Shown here: positions 47,794 through 56,462 of the stretch, in pieces
Layout: every line of letters starts with the position of its first letter
Numbering within the stretch: the stretch's first letter is position 1
Assembly (NCBI RefSeq): GCF_017854565.1
Contig: NZ_JAFMHJ010000012.1
Location: 1 to 64,000, forward strand
DNA from: Yoonia sp.
GTDB lineage: Bacteria > Pseudomonadota > Alphaproteobacteria > Rhodobacterales > Rhodobacteraceae
Length of the DNA stretch: 64,000 bases
Direction of reading: 5' to 3'
Translations under genes and position numbers: made by a program
The notes under the pieces: model-generated
Databases searched by the model: none
The model's input: the letters and a program-made list of their open reading frames with translations, nothing else
What the model was told of the DNA's origin: nothing

Positions 47794-48381
47794 TTACAAG
47801 TTTTCAAATGCAGCATAAGCTGTGCATCTGCTCAGGGCTTGCCAAAAAGCCAGGGTTTCATTGCTCACCGTATGCTCGACCAGAGGTTCGTTTCTGTCTG
47901 CGCCTTTCCTTGCCCAGTAAACCAATGATGAGCTGTCTTTGGAGTAGGTCCAATTTGAATGGGCAATAGCGTTGCGGAACGCTCGTATTGGATTATCAGT
48001 CAAGTACTTCGCGCATTTCCTGAGGGTCGTTCCTGCTTTGGAAGCCTTCTTGAGTTCATAGAAACAGGCATCGCTAAGGTAAACAAAGCAGATGTAGTTC
48101 TGGATTATGACTTGAGCGCGAACAACCTGCGGTGCTTTATCCCCTCCGGACATGTGCATGCTGTCCATAAAATATTGAAAAGACTTGAGCTCATCCAGTC
48201 TTGCGGAAAGCTTGATCGGGGTAGCTTCGCGTATCGCCCGCTTGGTATTTGGCTGAAAAAATCGCACCTCGCTCGCGATTGTCGTTGCGAGACGGTCTGC
48301 CATCAACGGACTCACTTTCACCAATGATGTAAGTTCATTATGGTAGTTTTTCATCTGATTATCGAGCTTTGACCAACTCAT
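47794..48381 (-). CDS. HEPN-like protein of unknown function
   Basis: A 195-residue, mostly helical protein. The key feature is RNAIAH at residues 136-141 (FRNAIAHSNWTYS), which fits the R-x4-H catalytic motif of HEPN ribonucleases in toxin-antitoxin, abortive-infection and CRISPR systems. Conserved-looking segments around it include CAKYLTDNPI, YWARKG and FWQALSRCTAYAAF. The coding region is clearly richer in A/T than its neighbours and lies in a pocket with repeats, which suggests transfer. No antitoxin-like gene is adjacent. Start is uncertain: ATG at 48381, 48435 or 48486 are all in frame. RNase activity is only inferred. Confidence 0.6.
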   Translation of the reverse strand: MSWSKLDNQMKNYHNELTSLVKVSPLMADRLATTIASEVRFFQPNTKRAIREATPIKLSARLDELKSFQYFMDSMHMSGGDKAPQVVRAQVIIQNYICFVYLSDACFYELKKASKAGTTLRKCAKYLTDNPIRAFRNAIAHSNWTYSKDSSSLVYWARKGADRNEPLVEHTVSNETLAFWQALSRCTAYAAFENL

Positions 48382-48795
48382 AGTACATTCGCTTATCAAC
48401 AAGGAGTGCGTTGCGCCGTATTTGAACCGAACCATACAAGGCCCAATATGGCAAGACGCCTCGTCGGGCCCCAAAAGCGGTAGCATTGGTCATAGATGCG
48501 TCCAGCAGCAAAACCTCCATTGATTCTTTTTCTGCAGACCCTTGGCAAACGCAGGTTTCTTCCTTCACGTTTTTTTGGCCTCTGTCACAGAACCGGGCAT
48601 TCGCTGTTCCGCAGCAATCCTCCTCTCTGGGCTCTGACCTGTCGTTCGCTGCATCGTTGCCCAACGGCCGCTTTGGCGCAACGGTCAAATTTTGCAAACG
48701 TCACTATCTGCGCATAGCCGACACGCATGCGGACCGCAGCACTTTGGGCCAGAAACGGTCATTTCCATAGGACGCACTGCAACACACTGCCAGCC
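48382..48795. other. Degenerate intergenic stretch
   Basis: No frame is convincing here. The sequence has short patches similar to the repeats at 47614-47743 and reads like decayed or repeat-derived DNA. The promoter of the HEPN-like gene should lie at its left side. Confidence 0.45.
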
Positions 48796-49536
48796 TTAGA
48801 ACCTGAACGCCACCTTTCGCGTGATCACCACGCTGGCGCTGACCTGATCGGTGGTCTGGGTGATCGGGCTGTCGGCGGCATCATCACGTAGTTGGTCATA
48901 GCGCAGCGTGCCGGTGACGCCCCAGTCGTCGGTGATCTGATATGTCGCCTGCGCCTTGACCCCTTGGCTAAGCCACCCGCCGCGCGCGTCGAATGCGGCA
49001 AAGCTACTGACGTCGCTTTCGGCTGACGTTACCCCGAAATATGTCTGTGCATAGTCGTCGCTGCCCCAAAACAGGCGCGGGCCGGCGCGGAATGTCAGTT
49101 GGTCGGTGGCGCGGTAGATGACATCACCCCCCACCTCGGCGACCATGGATTCATGCCCGATGACCCCATAACGCAGGTCAGCGAAAACATCGAAGTTTGG
49201 CGCGCTGTATTGCACCCCGCCGCCCACTTCGACGGCCAGATCAAGGTCGGTCATGCCTGCCAGCTCTGGGAAATCGGCGGCGGCGCGGCTGCTGACAATC
49301 CGAAACGACCCCCGTGGACCAAAGCCATCGTCAGCATCGCCACCGCCCAGCGTCACGGGCCCCAGCGACAGTGCGCCAAGCGCAAAGCTGCCCGTTGGTC
49401 CGACGGCATTGGTATCCGCACCAAAATAGCCCGGCGACGATTGCGCGCCCAGACCCAACGCGAAGCTGATTGACGGTTCACCTTCCGCAAAAGCCGCGAC
49501 AGGACAGCAGAGGAGCAAAAAAGGCAAAAGGCGCAT
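48796..49536 (-). CDS. MipA/OmpV family outer-membrane protein
   Basis: A 246-residue beta-barrel protein. The signal peptide MRLLPFLLLCCPVAAFAEGE cleaves after AFA. Alternating hydrophobic strands with short turns (SISFALGLGAQSSPGYFG, VTGTLRYDQLRDD) and a terminal Phe (VVITRKVAFRF) indicate outer-membrane insertion by the BAM complex. MipA links murein hydrolases to the outer membrane in E. coli, and OmpV is a related porin-like protein. The exact role is open. Confidence 0.87.
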   Translation of the reverse strand: MRLLPFLLLCCPVAAFAEGEPSISFALGLGAQSSPGYFGADTNAVGPTGSFALGALSLGPVTLGGGDADDGFGPRGSFRIVSSRAAADFPELAGMTDLDLAVEVGGGVQYSAPNFDVFADLRYGVIGHESMVAEVGGDVIYRATDQLTFRAGPRLFWGSDDYAQTYFGVTSAESDVSSFAAFDARGGWLSQGVKAQATYQITDDWGVTGTLRYDQLRDDAADSPITQTTDQVSASVVITRKVAFRF

Positions 49537-49655
49537 GGGATTTCTTTCATCAGATCATCGGTGTTCAAGGGTAGTACGCCGCAGGACCATGGCAAGCGCC
49601 TTGGCGTGCCGCTGCTTTGTTGCTACGTGCGGTGGGAAAACAAGAGGCGATCCAC

Positions 49656-50447
49656 ATGCTATCCTACCAACATGGCTATCACGCGGGCAATCTGGCGGAT
49701 GTGCACAAGCACAGCCTGTTGTCTTGGGCGCTGGATTATATGGTCCGCAAGGACAAACCGCTAAGCTATCTGGAAACGCACGCCGGGCGCGGTCTTTATG
49801 ACTTGACCGACGAGGCTGCGGTGAAGACCGGTGAAGCCGCCAAAGGTATTGCGATTGTCCGCGATTGGTTTGCCGCTGACCATCCCTATGCCAAAGTGCT
49901 GGCACGCATCCGTGCAGCGCATGGGCCGAATGCCTATCCCGGATCACCATTGGTTGCGGCAGAGCTGTTGCGCCCCATGGACAACATTCATCTGGCCGAA
50001 CTGCACCCGCAGGAATTTGCCGCGTTAAAAGGCAATATGGCCCCCTATGGCGGGATTTATCGCCAGCGTGATGGCTGGGAAATGGCCCTGTCGGTCTGCC
50101 CGCCCGATCCCCGGCGCGGTCTGTTGCTGATTGATCCATCGTTCGAGGTGAAGACGGACTACGAAACCATCCCCAAAACGCTTGGTGATATTCACCGCAA
50201 ATGGGGTGTTGGGGTGCTGATGCTGTGGTATCCTATTCTGACAGACGCGCCGCACAAGCCAATGATCGCGGCCCTGCGGGGGGCCATCCCCGACGCGATA
50301 ACCCACGAGGTCAGCTTTGCGCCGGCACGTCCCGGTCACCGCATGGTCGGGTCCGGTCTGTTTGTCGTCAATGCACCTTATGGGTTCGCGCAAGAGGCCG
50401 CAAAGCTATCACGCCTCTTTCAACATAAATTCAAGGGACGTATGTAA
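49656..50447 (+). CDS. rlmJ: 23S rRNA (adenine(2030)-N6)-methyltransferase
   Basis: Methylates A2030 of 23S rRNA using S-adenosylmethionine, 263 residues. The N-terminal LSYQHGYHAGNLADVHKHSL is the RlmJ signature, and THAGRGLYDL follows as the SAM-binding loop. The catalytic motif reads LLIDPSFEVKTDY, i.e. DPSF where E. coli has DPPY; this variant is seen in other members. The ATG at 49656 fits the signature; an upstream ATG at 49617 adds 13 unsupported residues. Its stop overlaps the next start (TAATG). Confidence 0.93.
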   Translation: MLSYQHGYHAGNLADVHKHSLLSWALDYMVRKDKPLSYLETHAGRGLYDLTDEAAVKTGEAAKGIAIVRDWFAADHPYAKVLARIRAAHGPNAYPGSPLVAAELLRPMDNIHLAELHPQEFAALKGNMAPYGGIYRQRDGWEMALSVCPPDPRRGLLLIDPSFEVKTDYETIPKTLGDIHRKWGVGVLMLWYPILTDAPHKPMIAALRGAIPDAITHEVSFAPARPGHRMVGSGLFVVNAPYGFAQEAAKLSRLFQHKFKGRM

Positions 50448-50896
50448 TGGCCATGTTTGCTGATTTGCTCCGGCGGTTAACCGCCCCCGAACCACAAAAG
50501 CTGTCCGATCCGGACGCACGGCTCGCGCTTGGTGCGCTTTTGGTTCGCATTGCGCGGTCTGACGGCCATTATGCCGCTGCTGAAATCCAGCAAATCGACT
50601 GCGCCCTTGCGGCCCGCTATGCGTTGCCCGCGACCGCCGCCGCAGCCCTGCGTGCAGATTGCGAAGTATTGGAGGCCGAGGCGCCCGACACCGTGCGCTT
50701 TACCCGCGCGATCAAGGACGCCGTGGGTTATGATGATCGCCTTGCCGTGATCGCGGCGATGTGGTCGGTCGTTCTGGCTGACGGCCTGCGCGAGGAAGAG
50801 GAAGACAGCCTGATGCGGATGATATCGTCACTGCTGGGCGTGTCGGATCAAGATAGCCACAAGGCAAGGCTGCGGGTCATCGCGGACCGGGGATGA
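50447..50896 (+). CDS. TerB-family (tellurite resistance-like) protein
   Basis: A 149-residue all-helical cytoplasmic protein. The TerB-like core shows LGALLVRIARSDGHYAAAE and VVLADGLREEEEDSLMRMI, each with the acidic D-G-x-x-x-x-E metal-binding type pattern characteristic of the family. Members bind Ca2+ or Mg2+ and occur in many contexts, so tellurite resistance is not implied. It is coupled to rlmJ through TAATG and ends 4 bp inside the start of the broken PhnD-like gene. Confidence 0.85.
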   Translation: MAMFADLLRRLTAPEPQKLSDPDARLALGALLVRIARSDGHYAAAEIQQIDCALAARYALPATAAAALRADCEVLEAEAPDTVRFTRAIKDAVGYDDRLAVIAAMWSVVLADGLREEEEDSLMRMISSLLGVSDQDSHKARLRVIADRG

Positions 50897-51650
50897 TCGC
50901 CAGCTTACCGATGTACGCGCGCCGCTCGAACCGGGCCGCGCATGATACGTTATGGGCGTTGATCAGGGACCGGTTGCGGGCGCAGGGCATCGCCGCACCC
51001 GATATGCTTGACCATGACATTGACCATGTGGCAAGTTGGCAGCGCCCGGATCTGGTTCTGGGGCAGATCTGCAATCTGCCGTACCGCGCGCAATTTCGTG
51101 ACAAAGTGACGCTGATCGGGGCCGCCGATCATGGGCTTACTGATTGCGCGCCGGGCTATTACAACAGTGTGTTTGTCGTGCATCACGATACGCGGGCACC
51201 ACCCCGCAGGACTTTGCGAATGCGCGTTTTGCCTGCAACGATATGATGTCCCAATCGGGCTATGGCGCGCCACAAACATGGGCCGAGGCACGCGGTTTTC
51301 GATTTGCCGCGCCAATGGTCACCGGCAGTCACCATGAGAGCATCGCCACTGTCGCGACCGGTCAGGCAGATATCGCGGCTATTGATGCACAGACGTGGTG
51401 GATCGAGGCGCGCGAAAACCCGGCATTGCAGCACCTGCGCATCATCGCTCAGACCCACAGCACGCCGGGGCAAAGTTTCATCACCCGTGCGGGACAGAAT
51501 CCTGCGCCCTACTTCACCGCCATTGCGGGTGCTATACGCGCCGCGCCTGCCGCAGTGCGCACATCGCTCAACCTGCGGGGGATTGTTGCGCTGCCGCAGA
51601 TCACCTATGACTTGCCGCTTCCGCCCAAGATTAAGGCAATCGCGGACTGA
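50893..51650 (+). pseudogene. PhnD/SsuA-type substrate-binding protein, frameshifted
   Basis: Two frames together make one periplasmic-binding-protein-like chain. The first (50893 to about 51195) encodes MIASLPMYARRSNRAAHDTL and runs to SVFVVHHDTR. The second, displaced by -1, continues TTPQDFANARFACNDMMSQS and ends with LPPKIKAIAD at 51650. The junction is near CGCGGGCACCACC (51191-51203), where one missing base would restore the frame. Ligands of PhnD-like proteins include phosphonates, but no transporter partner is adjacent and no signal peptide is seen. A sequencing error could give the same picture. Confidence 0.75.
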
Positions 51651-51733
51651 CGTACGGTCACCGCGACACCAATGCGTTGCAAAGGCGTACGAAATAAGCA
51701 CTACTTGGCGAGAGAATAACAAAAGTTGCCCCA

Positions 51734-52507
51734 TTGACTGAAACTGCCCCCGTCATCGAGATCCGCGATTTACACAAATCCTATGGCCCGCTTGAGGTGC
51801 TTAAGGGTGTGGATATCATCGCGCCTGCGGGGCATGTGGTGTCGCTGATCGGGTCGTCGGGGTCGGGGAAATCGACGCTGCTGCGCTGTGCCAACCTTTT
51901 GGAAGAGAGCCAGCAAGGCGATGTGATTTTCTGCGGAGAACCGGTAATTTGGAAAGGGACCGGTATGTACCGCCGCCCCGCCGATCACGCCCAAATGATC
52001 CGTATCCGCACGAACCTGTCGATGGTGTTTCAGCAATTCAATCTATGGGCACATATGACAATCCTGCAAAACGTGATGGAGGCCCCTGTCACCGTGCTGA
52101 AGCGCGATAAGGCAGAGGTTGAGGCAGCCGCGCGCGGATATCTCGACAAGGTCGGGATCGGTGACAAATGTGACGCCTATCCGGCGCAACTGTCGGGCGG
52201 GCAACAGCAACGCGCCGCAATTGCGCGCGCGTTATGCATGGAACCCAAGGCGCTGCTGTTTGACGAACCAACCAGCGCGCTGGACCCCGAGCTGGAACAG
52301 GAGGTCATCAAGGTCATCAAGGATCTGGCAAACGAAGGCCGGACCATGCTGATCGTCACGCACGACATGCGACTGGCAGCTGACGTCAGTGACCATGTCG
52401 TGTTCCTGCACCAAGGCAAAATCGAAGAGGAAGGCGCGCCAGACGTGCTTTTCAACAATCCCAAAACAGATCGACTGCGCGGTTTTCTATCCGCCACGAT
52501 CGCATGA
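51734..52507 (+). CDS. Amino acid-type ABC transporter ATP-binding protein
   Basis: A 257-residue ATPase of the polar amino acid uptake family (HisP/OccP-like). Walker A GSSGSGKSTLL, signature LSGGQQQRAA, Walker B ALLFDEPTSALDPEL and switch IVTHDMRLA are all intact. It starts with TTG at 51734, immediately upstream of the T-E-T-A-P-V-I-E segment. It is the first gene of the transporter-amine-catabolism run. Its binding protein starts 25 bp downstream and the two permeases follow. Confidence 0.94.
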   Translation: MTETAPVIEIRDLHKSYGPLEVLKGVDIIAPAGHVVSLIGSSGSGKSTLLRCANLLEESQQGDVIFCGEPVIWKGTGMYRRPADHAQMIRIRTNLSMVFQQFNLWAHMTILQNVMEAPVTVLKRDKAEVEAAARGYLDKVGIGDKCDAYPAQLSGGQQQRAAIARALCMEPKALLFDEPTSALDPELEQEVIKVIKDLANEGRTMLIVTHDMRLAADVSDHVVFLHQGKIEEEGAPDVLFNNPKTDRLRGFLSATIA

Positions 52508-52531
52508 CACATTAACCCCGGAGTATTCTTG

Positions 52532-53257
52532 ATGAAAAAACTGATCCTTTCCACCGCTGCACTGGCCCTTGTCGGCAGCATGACATTCGCCGAGTCGCAT
52601 ACTGTTGTGCGGCTCGCCACCGAGGGCGCCTACCCTCCTTACAACTTCATCAATGACGCGGGCGAAGTGGATGGGTTCGAGCGCGAACTGGGTGATGAGC
52701 TTTGCGCGCGGGCCGCATTGACCTGTGAATGGGTCACCAACGAATGGGACAGCATCATTCCCAACCTTGTCTCTGGCAACTATGACGCCATCATCGCGGG
52801 CATGTCGATCACCGACGAGCGCAAGGAGGTCATCGACTTTTCAGACGCCTACACCCTGCCCGACCCCTCTGCATTTCTTGGTATGGGCGATGTCGACGTG
52901 ACCACCGCTGTGATTGCCGCGCAGGCCAGCACGATTCAGGCCAGCTATGTCGCGGGGATGCCTGGGGCGACCTTGCTCGAGTTCGCGTCGCCAGATGAAA
53001 CCATCGCAGCCGTCAAGAATGGCGAAGCCGATGCGGTTCTGGCCGACAAGGCATTCCTGGAGCCTGTTGCGGAATCCGATCCAGAGGTATCCATCATCGG
53101 TGATGACGTTCTGATCGGCGGCGGCATCGGCCTTGGCGTCCGCAAGACCGATACAGAATTGCGCGACAAGTTCAGCACCGCAATCCAATCCATGAAGGAT
53201 GACGGCACCCTGAACGCGCTGATCGCCAAGTGGCTGCCCGGTTCCGCCCTATTCTAA
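52532..53257 (+). CDS. Amino acid-type ABC transporter substrate-binding protein
   Basis: A 241-residue periplasmic protein of the family 3 type (HisJ/LAO/OccT-like). The signal peptide MKKLILSTAALALVGSMTFA cleaves before ESHTVV. The mature start RLATEGAYPPYNFINDAGEV carries the usual ligand-pocket E-G-x-Y-P-P-Y-N motif. D-x-x-I-A-G-M-S (YDAIIAGMSITDERK) and the hinge Gly-rich segment IGGGIGLGVRKTD follow. The ligand is unknown; genomic context points to an amine or polyamine-like compound. A TTG three bases upstream is an alternative start. Confidence 0.93.
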   Translation: MKKLILSTAALALVGSMTFAESHTVVRLATEGAYPPYNFINDAGEVDGFERELGDELCARAALTCEWVTNEWDSIIPNLVSGNYDAIIAGMSITDERKEVIDFSDAYTLPDPSAFLGMGDVDVTTAVIAAQASTIQASYVAGMPGATLLEFASPDETIAAVKNGEADAVLADKAFLEPVAESDPEVSIIGDDVLIGGGIGLGVRKTDTELRDKFSTAIQSMKDDGTLNALIAKWLPGSALF

Positions 53258-53314
53258 GCACTTGATCAAGGGGGTCCGTCGCCCCCTTGATCCTTCCTCA
53301 CCCCCGGTGATCTC

Positions 53315-54199
53315 ATTTTCAGTTTCTGCACAGACCCCGCCATCCTTGAAGGGTTTCAATGGCTTAGCTGCTACCTGACCACAGGCAAGCATATGTCGAT
53401 CTATTATGCGCTGGGGACGGTCCTGTTGTTACTGGCCATTACCGGGCCCGTCGCGCTGGCCTTTGGCTTTGGCGGGGCATCGGCCGCGCGCAGCCACATC
53501 ACGCCGCTGCGCTGGATCGGCAAGACCTATATCGCGATCGTGCGCGGCGTCCCGGATATTGCATTCTTTTTGTTCTTCGTGATCGCATTGGATCAGATGT
53601 TTGAATACATCCGTCATACGATAAAATGCCCGGACTGGACCGACCCGGTGCGGCAGGGCAGTGATTTCGTCGTCTGCGCTGCCGCGAAACTGCCGCTGGG
53701 CAATGCGCCGCAATGGGTCCATGAAACCTATGGGTTTTCCATCGCTGTCTTGACGTTTTCCATCGTTTTCGGGGCCTTTGCCGCAAATGTCCTGTTTGGC
53801 GCAATGCGTGCCGTTCCGCGCGGCCAGCTTGAAACCGCCGAGGCTTATGGGATGTCGCGCCGCCAGACATTCTGGCGTGTGTTGGTGCCGCAAATGTGGG
53901 TCTTTGCCCTGCCTGGCCTATCCAACCTGTGGATGGTTCTGATCAAGTCAACGCCGCTTTTGTTTCTGTTGGGGGTCGAGGATATTGTCTATTGGGCGCG
54001 CGAGTTGGGCGGGGCCAAACAGCCGCAGTTCACCGACTATCCGCATCCTGACTGGCGCATCTGGTATTTCTTCGCGCTGCTTGTTTTCTACCTGTGCTTT
54101 ACCAAAGTGTCCGAACTTGTTCTGGACAAGATAATGGCCAGACTGACCCTTGGGCAGGCGACTGCCGCCGGGGAACGCCAGCGAAAGGCGGCACGATGA
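53315..54199 (+). CDS. Amino acid-type ABC transporter permease (probable ATT start)
   Basis: The first permease of the importer. Starting at ATG 53393 the product has 268 residues, but the frame is open upstream to a TGA at 53288 and reads I-F-S-F-C-T-D-P-A and FQWLSCYLTTGKH. This matches my recollection of related permeases, whose N-terminus is M-F-S-F-C. No ATG, GTG or TTG exists there, so an ATT codon at 53315 is proposed (294 residues). The membrane part has about five spans, with the EAA-type contact AYGMSRRQTFWRVLVPQM. It overlaps the next permease by 4 bp. Confidence 0.8.
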   Translation: MFSFCTDPAILEGFQWLSCYLTTGKHMSIYYALGTVLLLLAITGPVALAFGFGGASAARSHITPLRWIGKTYIAIVRGVPDIAFFLFFVIALDQMFEYIRHTIKCPDWTDPVRQGSDFVVCAAAKLPLGNAPQWVHETYGFSIAVLTFSIVFGAFAANVLFGAMRAVPRGQLETAEAYGMSRRQTFWRVLVPQMWVFALPGLSNLWMVLIKSTPLLFLLGVEDIVYWARELGGAKQPQFTDYPHPDWRIWYFFALLVFYLCFTKVSELVLDKIMARLTLGQATAAGERQRKAAR

Positions 54200-55002
54200 G
54201 CTGTTGGGAAACCATCATCGACTACGGGTTGCGCAGCCAGGGTATTGGCGAACGCCTGCTGCCGCGCAATGATTTCACACTGTGCCAGCAGTTCACCCTG
54301 ATCGGGTCCGGCATGATCTGGAATGTGTATTTTGGCGTCGTCGCGCTTTGTGCCGGCTTTTTTCTGGCCACGGTGGTGGCGATGGGCAAAGCGGCCCGCA
54401 ACCCGTTCATCCGCAAACCGTCCGAATGGTTCATCTTTATCTTTCGCGGCTCACCGCTTTTCATCCAGTTCTTCTTTGCCTACTTTCTGTTCCTCAGTCT
54501 TAAAGGTGCCTATCCGTTCTTCAGCCCGCTGACCTCGGCATGGGCGGGGGCATTGGTGGTGCTTTTCCTCAATACCGCCGCCTATTCCGGCGAAATATTC
54601 TATGGCGCACTGCAATCCATCCCCAAGGGCGATATCGAAGCTGCGGATGCCTATGGCCTGTCGGGCTGGTCGCGGTTTCGGCGGGTGATCTGGCCGACGA
54701 TGTTGCGTCTGGCCTGGCCTGCCTACACGAACGAAGCCATCTTTTTGTTTCACGCCACGACATTGGTGTTCTTTTCGGGGTTTCCAGCGACGCAGCAACG
54801 CGGTGATGCGCTGTACTATGCCAGCTATTTTGCCGACAAGACATTCAACCCTTTCGTCCCGTATCCGATCCTGGCCGGCTATTTCATTGTGCTGACCCTG
54901 ATTGTGGTCGGCATCTTTGGACTGGTCAACGCCGGGCTGAACCGCCATTTACCGCAGGACCAACGCGCAAAGCTGCGCATAAAACCACAGGCAATCAGAT
55001 GA
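54196..55002 (+). CDS. Amino acid-type ABC transporter permease
   Basis: The second permease, 268 residues. The ATG overlaps the previous stop (ATGA). Spans include MIWNVYFGVVALCAGFFLAT and LVVLFLNTAAYSGEIFYGAL. The ATPase-contact EAA region is DIEAADAYGLSGWSRFRRVI. A long N-terminal cytoplasmic segment of about 38 residues precedes the first span. It ends with 4-bp overlap with the downstream glutamine synthetase-like gene, tying transport to metabolism. Confidence 0.92.
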   Translation: MSCWETIIDYGLRSQGIGERLLPRNDFTLCQQFTLIGSGMIWNVYFGVVALCAGFFLATVVAMGKAARNPFIRKPSEWFIFIFRGSPLFIQFFFAYFLFLSLKGAYPFFSPLTSAWAGALVVLFLNTAAYSGEIFYGALQSIPKGDIEAADAYGLSGWSRFRRVIWPTMLRLAWPAYTNEAIFLFHATTLVFFSGFPATQQRGDALYYASYFADKTFNPFVPYPILAGYFIVLTLIVVGIFGLVNAGLNRHLPQDQRAKLRIKPQAIR

Positions 55003-56330
55003 CTTGGCTCGACGACCATCACGAAGTGCGCAATGTGCGCTGCGGTGCGGCAGATTTGAACGGGCAGGCACGTGGCAAACGCGTGCCACGCAAGTTTGCA
55101 CCAAAACTCGAAGAAGACGGCATGCGGTTTCCATTTTCCATCCTCAATCTTGATATCTGGGGCGAGGATGTCGAAGACAGCCCACTGGTGTTCGAAGCTG
55201 GCGACCCCGACGGGGTGCTGATGCCCACCGAACGTGGCTATGTTCCGATGCCGTGGCTGCAAAGCCCCTCGGCCCTGCTGCCCATGTGGATGTTTCACGA
55301 AGACGGCACCCCGTTCGAAGGCGATCCGCGTCAGGCGCTTAGCCGTGTCGTTGGCCGCTACAAGGCACGCGGCCTGACGCCGGTGGTTGCGACCGAGATG
55401 GAATTCTATCTGGTCGATGACAGCGGCGATGGCATCCGGCAGCCACGATCACCGCGTTCTGGCAAACGGCGGCCCGGTGCCGAGGTCCTGTCGTTGCGGG
55501 CGTTGGACGCCTTTGACGGGTTTTTCAACGATCTTTATGACGCCTGCGAAGTGATGGATATCCCTGCCGAGGCGGCGATTTCAGAGGTTGGCATGGGCCA
55601 GTTCGAGGTGAACCTCGAACATGTCCCTGACGCGCTCAAGGCCGCCGACGATGCGTGGCTGTTCAAGATGCTGGTGCGCGGTGTGGCGCGCAATCACGGG
55701 ATGGCCGCCAGTTTCATGGCAAAGCCATATCACGAATATGCCGGCAGCGGGCTGCACACGCATTTTTCCGTGATTGATGCCGATGGCAACAACCTGATGG
55801 CCAATGACACATTTGAAGGCACGCCGTTGCTGCACAACGCGATTGCCGGTTGCCTGAAAGGGATCCCCGATCTGGCGCTGATTTTTGCGCCGCACGGCAA
55901 TTCCTATGAACGGCTGGTCCCCGAAAGCCACGCGCCAACAGGCGTCTGCTGGGCCTATGACAACCGGACAGCATCCGTCCGGGTCCCCGGTGGCAGTTTC
56001 AAGGCACGGCGGGTCGAACACCGCGTCGCCGGCGGCGATGTGAACCCCTATCTGTTTCTGGCGGCGGTGCTGGGGTCGGCACTGATCGGGATCGAGGACA
56101 ACCTGACCCCACCCAAGCCGATTTCAGGCAATGCCTATGATCAAGACATCCTGCAAATTCCTGACACCTGGGCAGCCGCGATTGATGCGTTTGAAGATAG
56201 CCCGATCGCGCGGCGCATCTTTGACGACACGCTGGTCGATAATTTCGTCATGACGAAACGGCAGGAGCTTCATTACTTCAAAGAGTTGACGGATGAACAG
56301 CGACTGGAACTGTATCTGGATACGGTTTAA
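54999..56330 (+). CDS. Glutamine synthetase-family amine ligase (first copy)
   Basis: A 443-residue GS-like enzyme. The catalytic domain contains the metal-ligand motif TEMEFYLV, SEVGMGQFEVNLEH, the histidine-containing SGLHTHFSVI, YDNRTASVRV and ARRVEHRVAGGDVNPYLFLA. It resembles gamma-glutamyl-amine ligases (PuuA/GlnT groups) more than housekeeping GlnA, and it lacks the adenylylation-site loop of GlnA. It probably joins glutamate to an amine or polyamine. It directly follows the ABC permeases and precedes an amidotransferase. Another GS-like ligase is encoded at 57143. Confidence 0.87.
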   Translation: MTWLDDHHEVRNVRCGAADLNGQARGKRVPRKFAPKLEEDGMRFPFSILNLDIWGEDVEDSPLVFEAGDPDGVLMPTERGYVPMPWLQSPSALLPMWMFHEDGTPFEGDPRQALSRVVGRYKARGLTPVVATEMEFYLVDDSGDGIRQPRSPRSGKRRPGAEVLSLRALDAFDGFFNDLYDACEVMDIPAEAAISEVGMGQFEVNLEHVPDALKAADDAWLFKMLVRGVARNHGMAASFMAKPYHEYAGSGLHTHFSVIDADGNNLMANDTFEGTPLLHNAIAGCLKGIPDLALIFAPHGNSYERLVPESHAPTGVCWAYDNRTASVRVPGGSFKARRVEHRVAGGDVNPYLFLAAVLGSALIGIEDNLTPPKPISGNAYDQDILQIPDTWAAAIDAFEDSPIARRIFDDTLVDNFVMTKRQELHYFKELTDEQRLELYLDTV

Positions 56331-56342
56331 GCAGGAGAAACC

Positions 56343-56360
56343 AAATTTTCCGGAAAATTT
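56343..56360. terminator. Palindromic possible terminator
   Basis: AAATTTTCC and GGAAAATTT form an uninterrupted 18-bp palindrome 12 bp after the first GS-like gene. It is AT-rich and has no GC core, so partial termination or a regulatory role is equally likely in the 132-bp gap. Confidence 0.4.
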
Positions 56361-56462
56361 TGGGTCCAGAAGGATTTTCCAGAAAAGCCTTCGCTGCTGC
56401 GCGTGCTTGCGGTGGTCTTTCACTCAGGCTAGCGTGTCGTCAATCCAAACACATGGTGCTTT

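Noticed and set aside
49555-50139. Minus-strand frame of 194 codons opposite rlmJ
   Set aside because: Antisense to rlmJ, which has clear family signatures; the frame is Pro/Arg-rich and unrecognisable.
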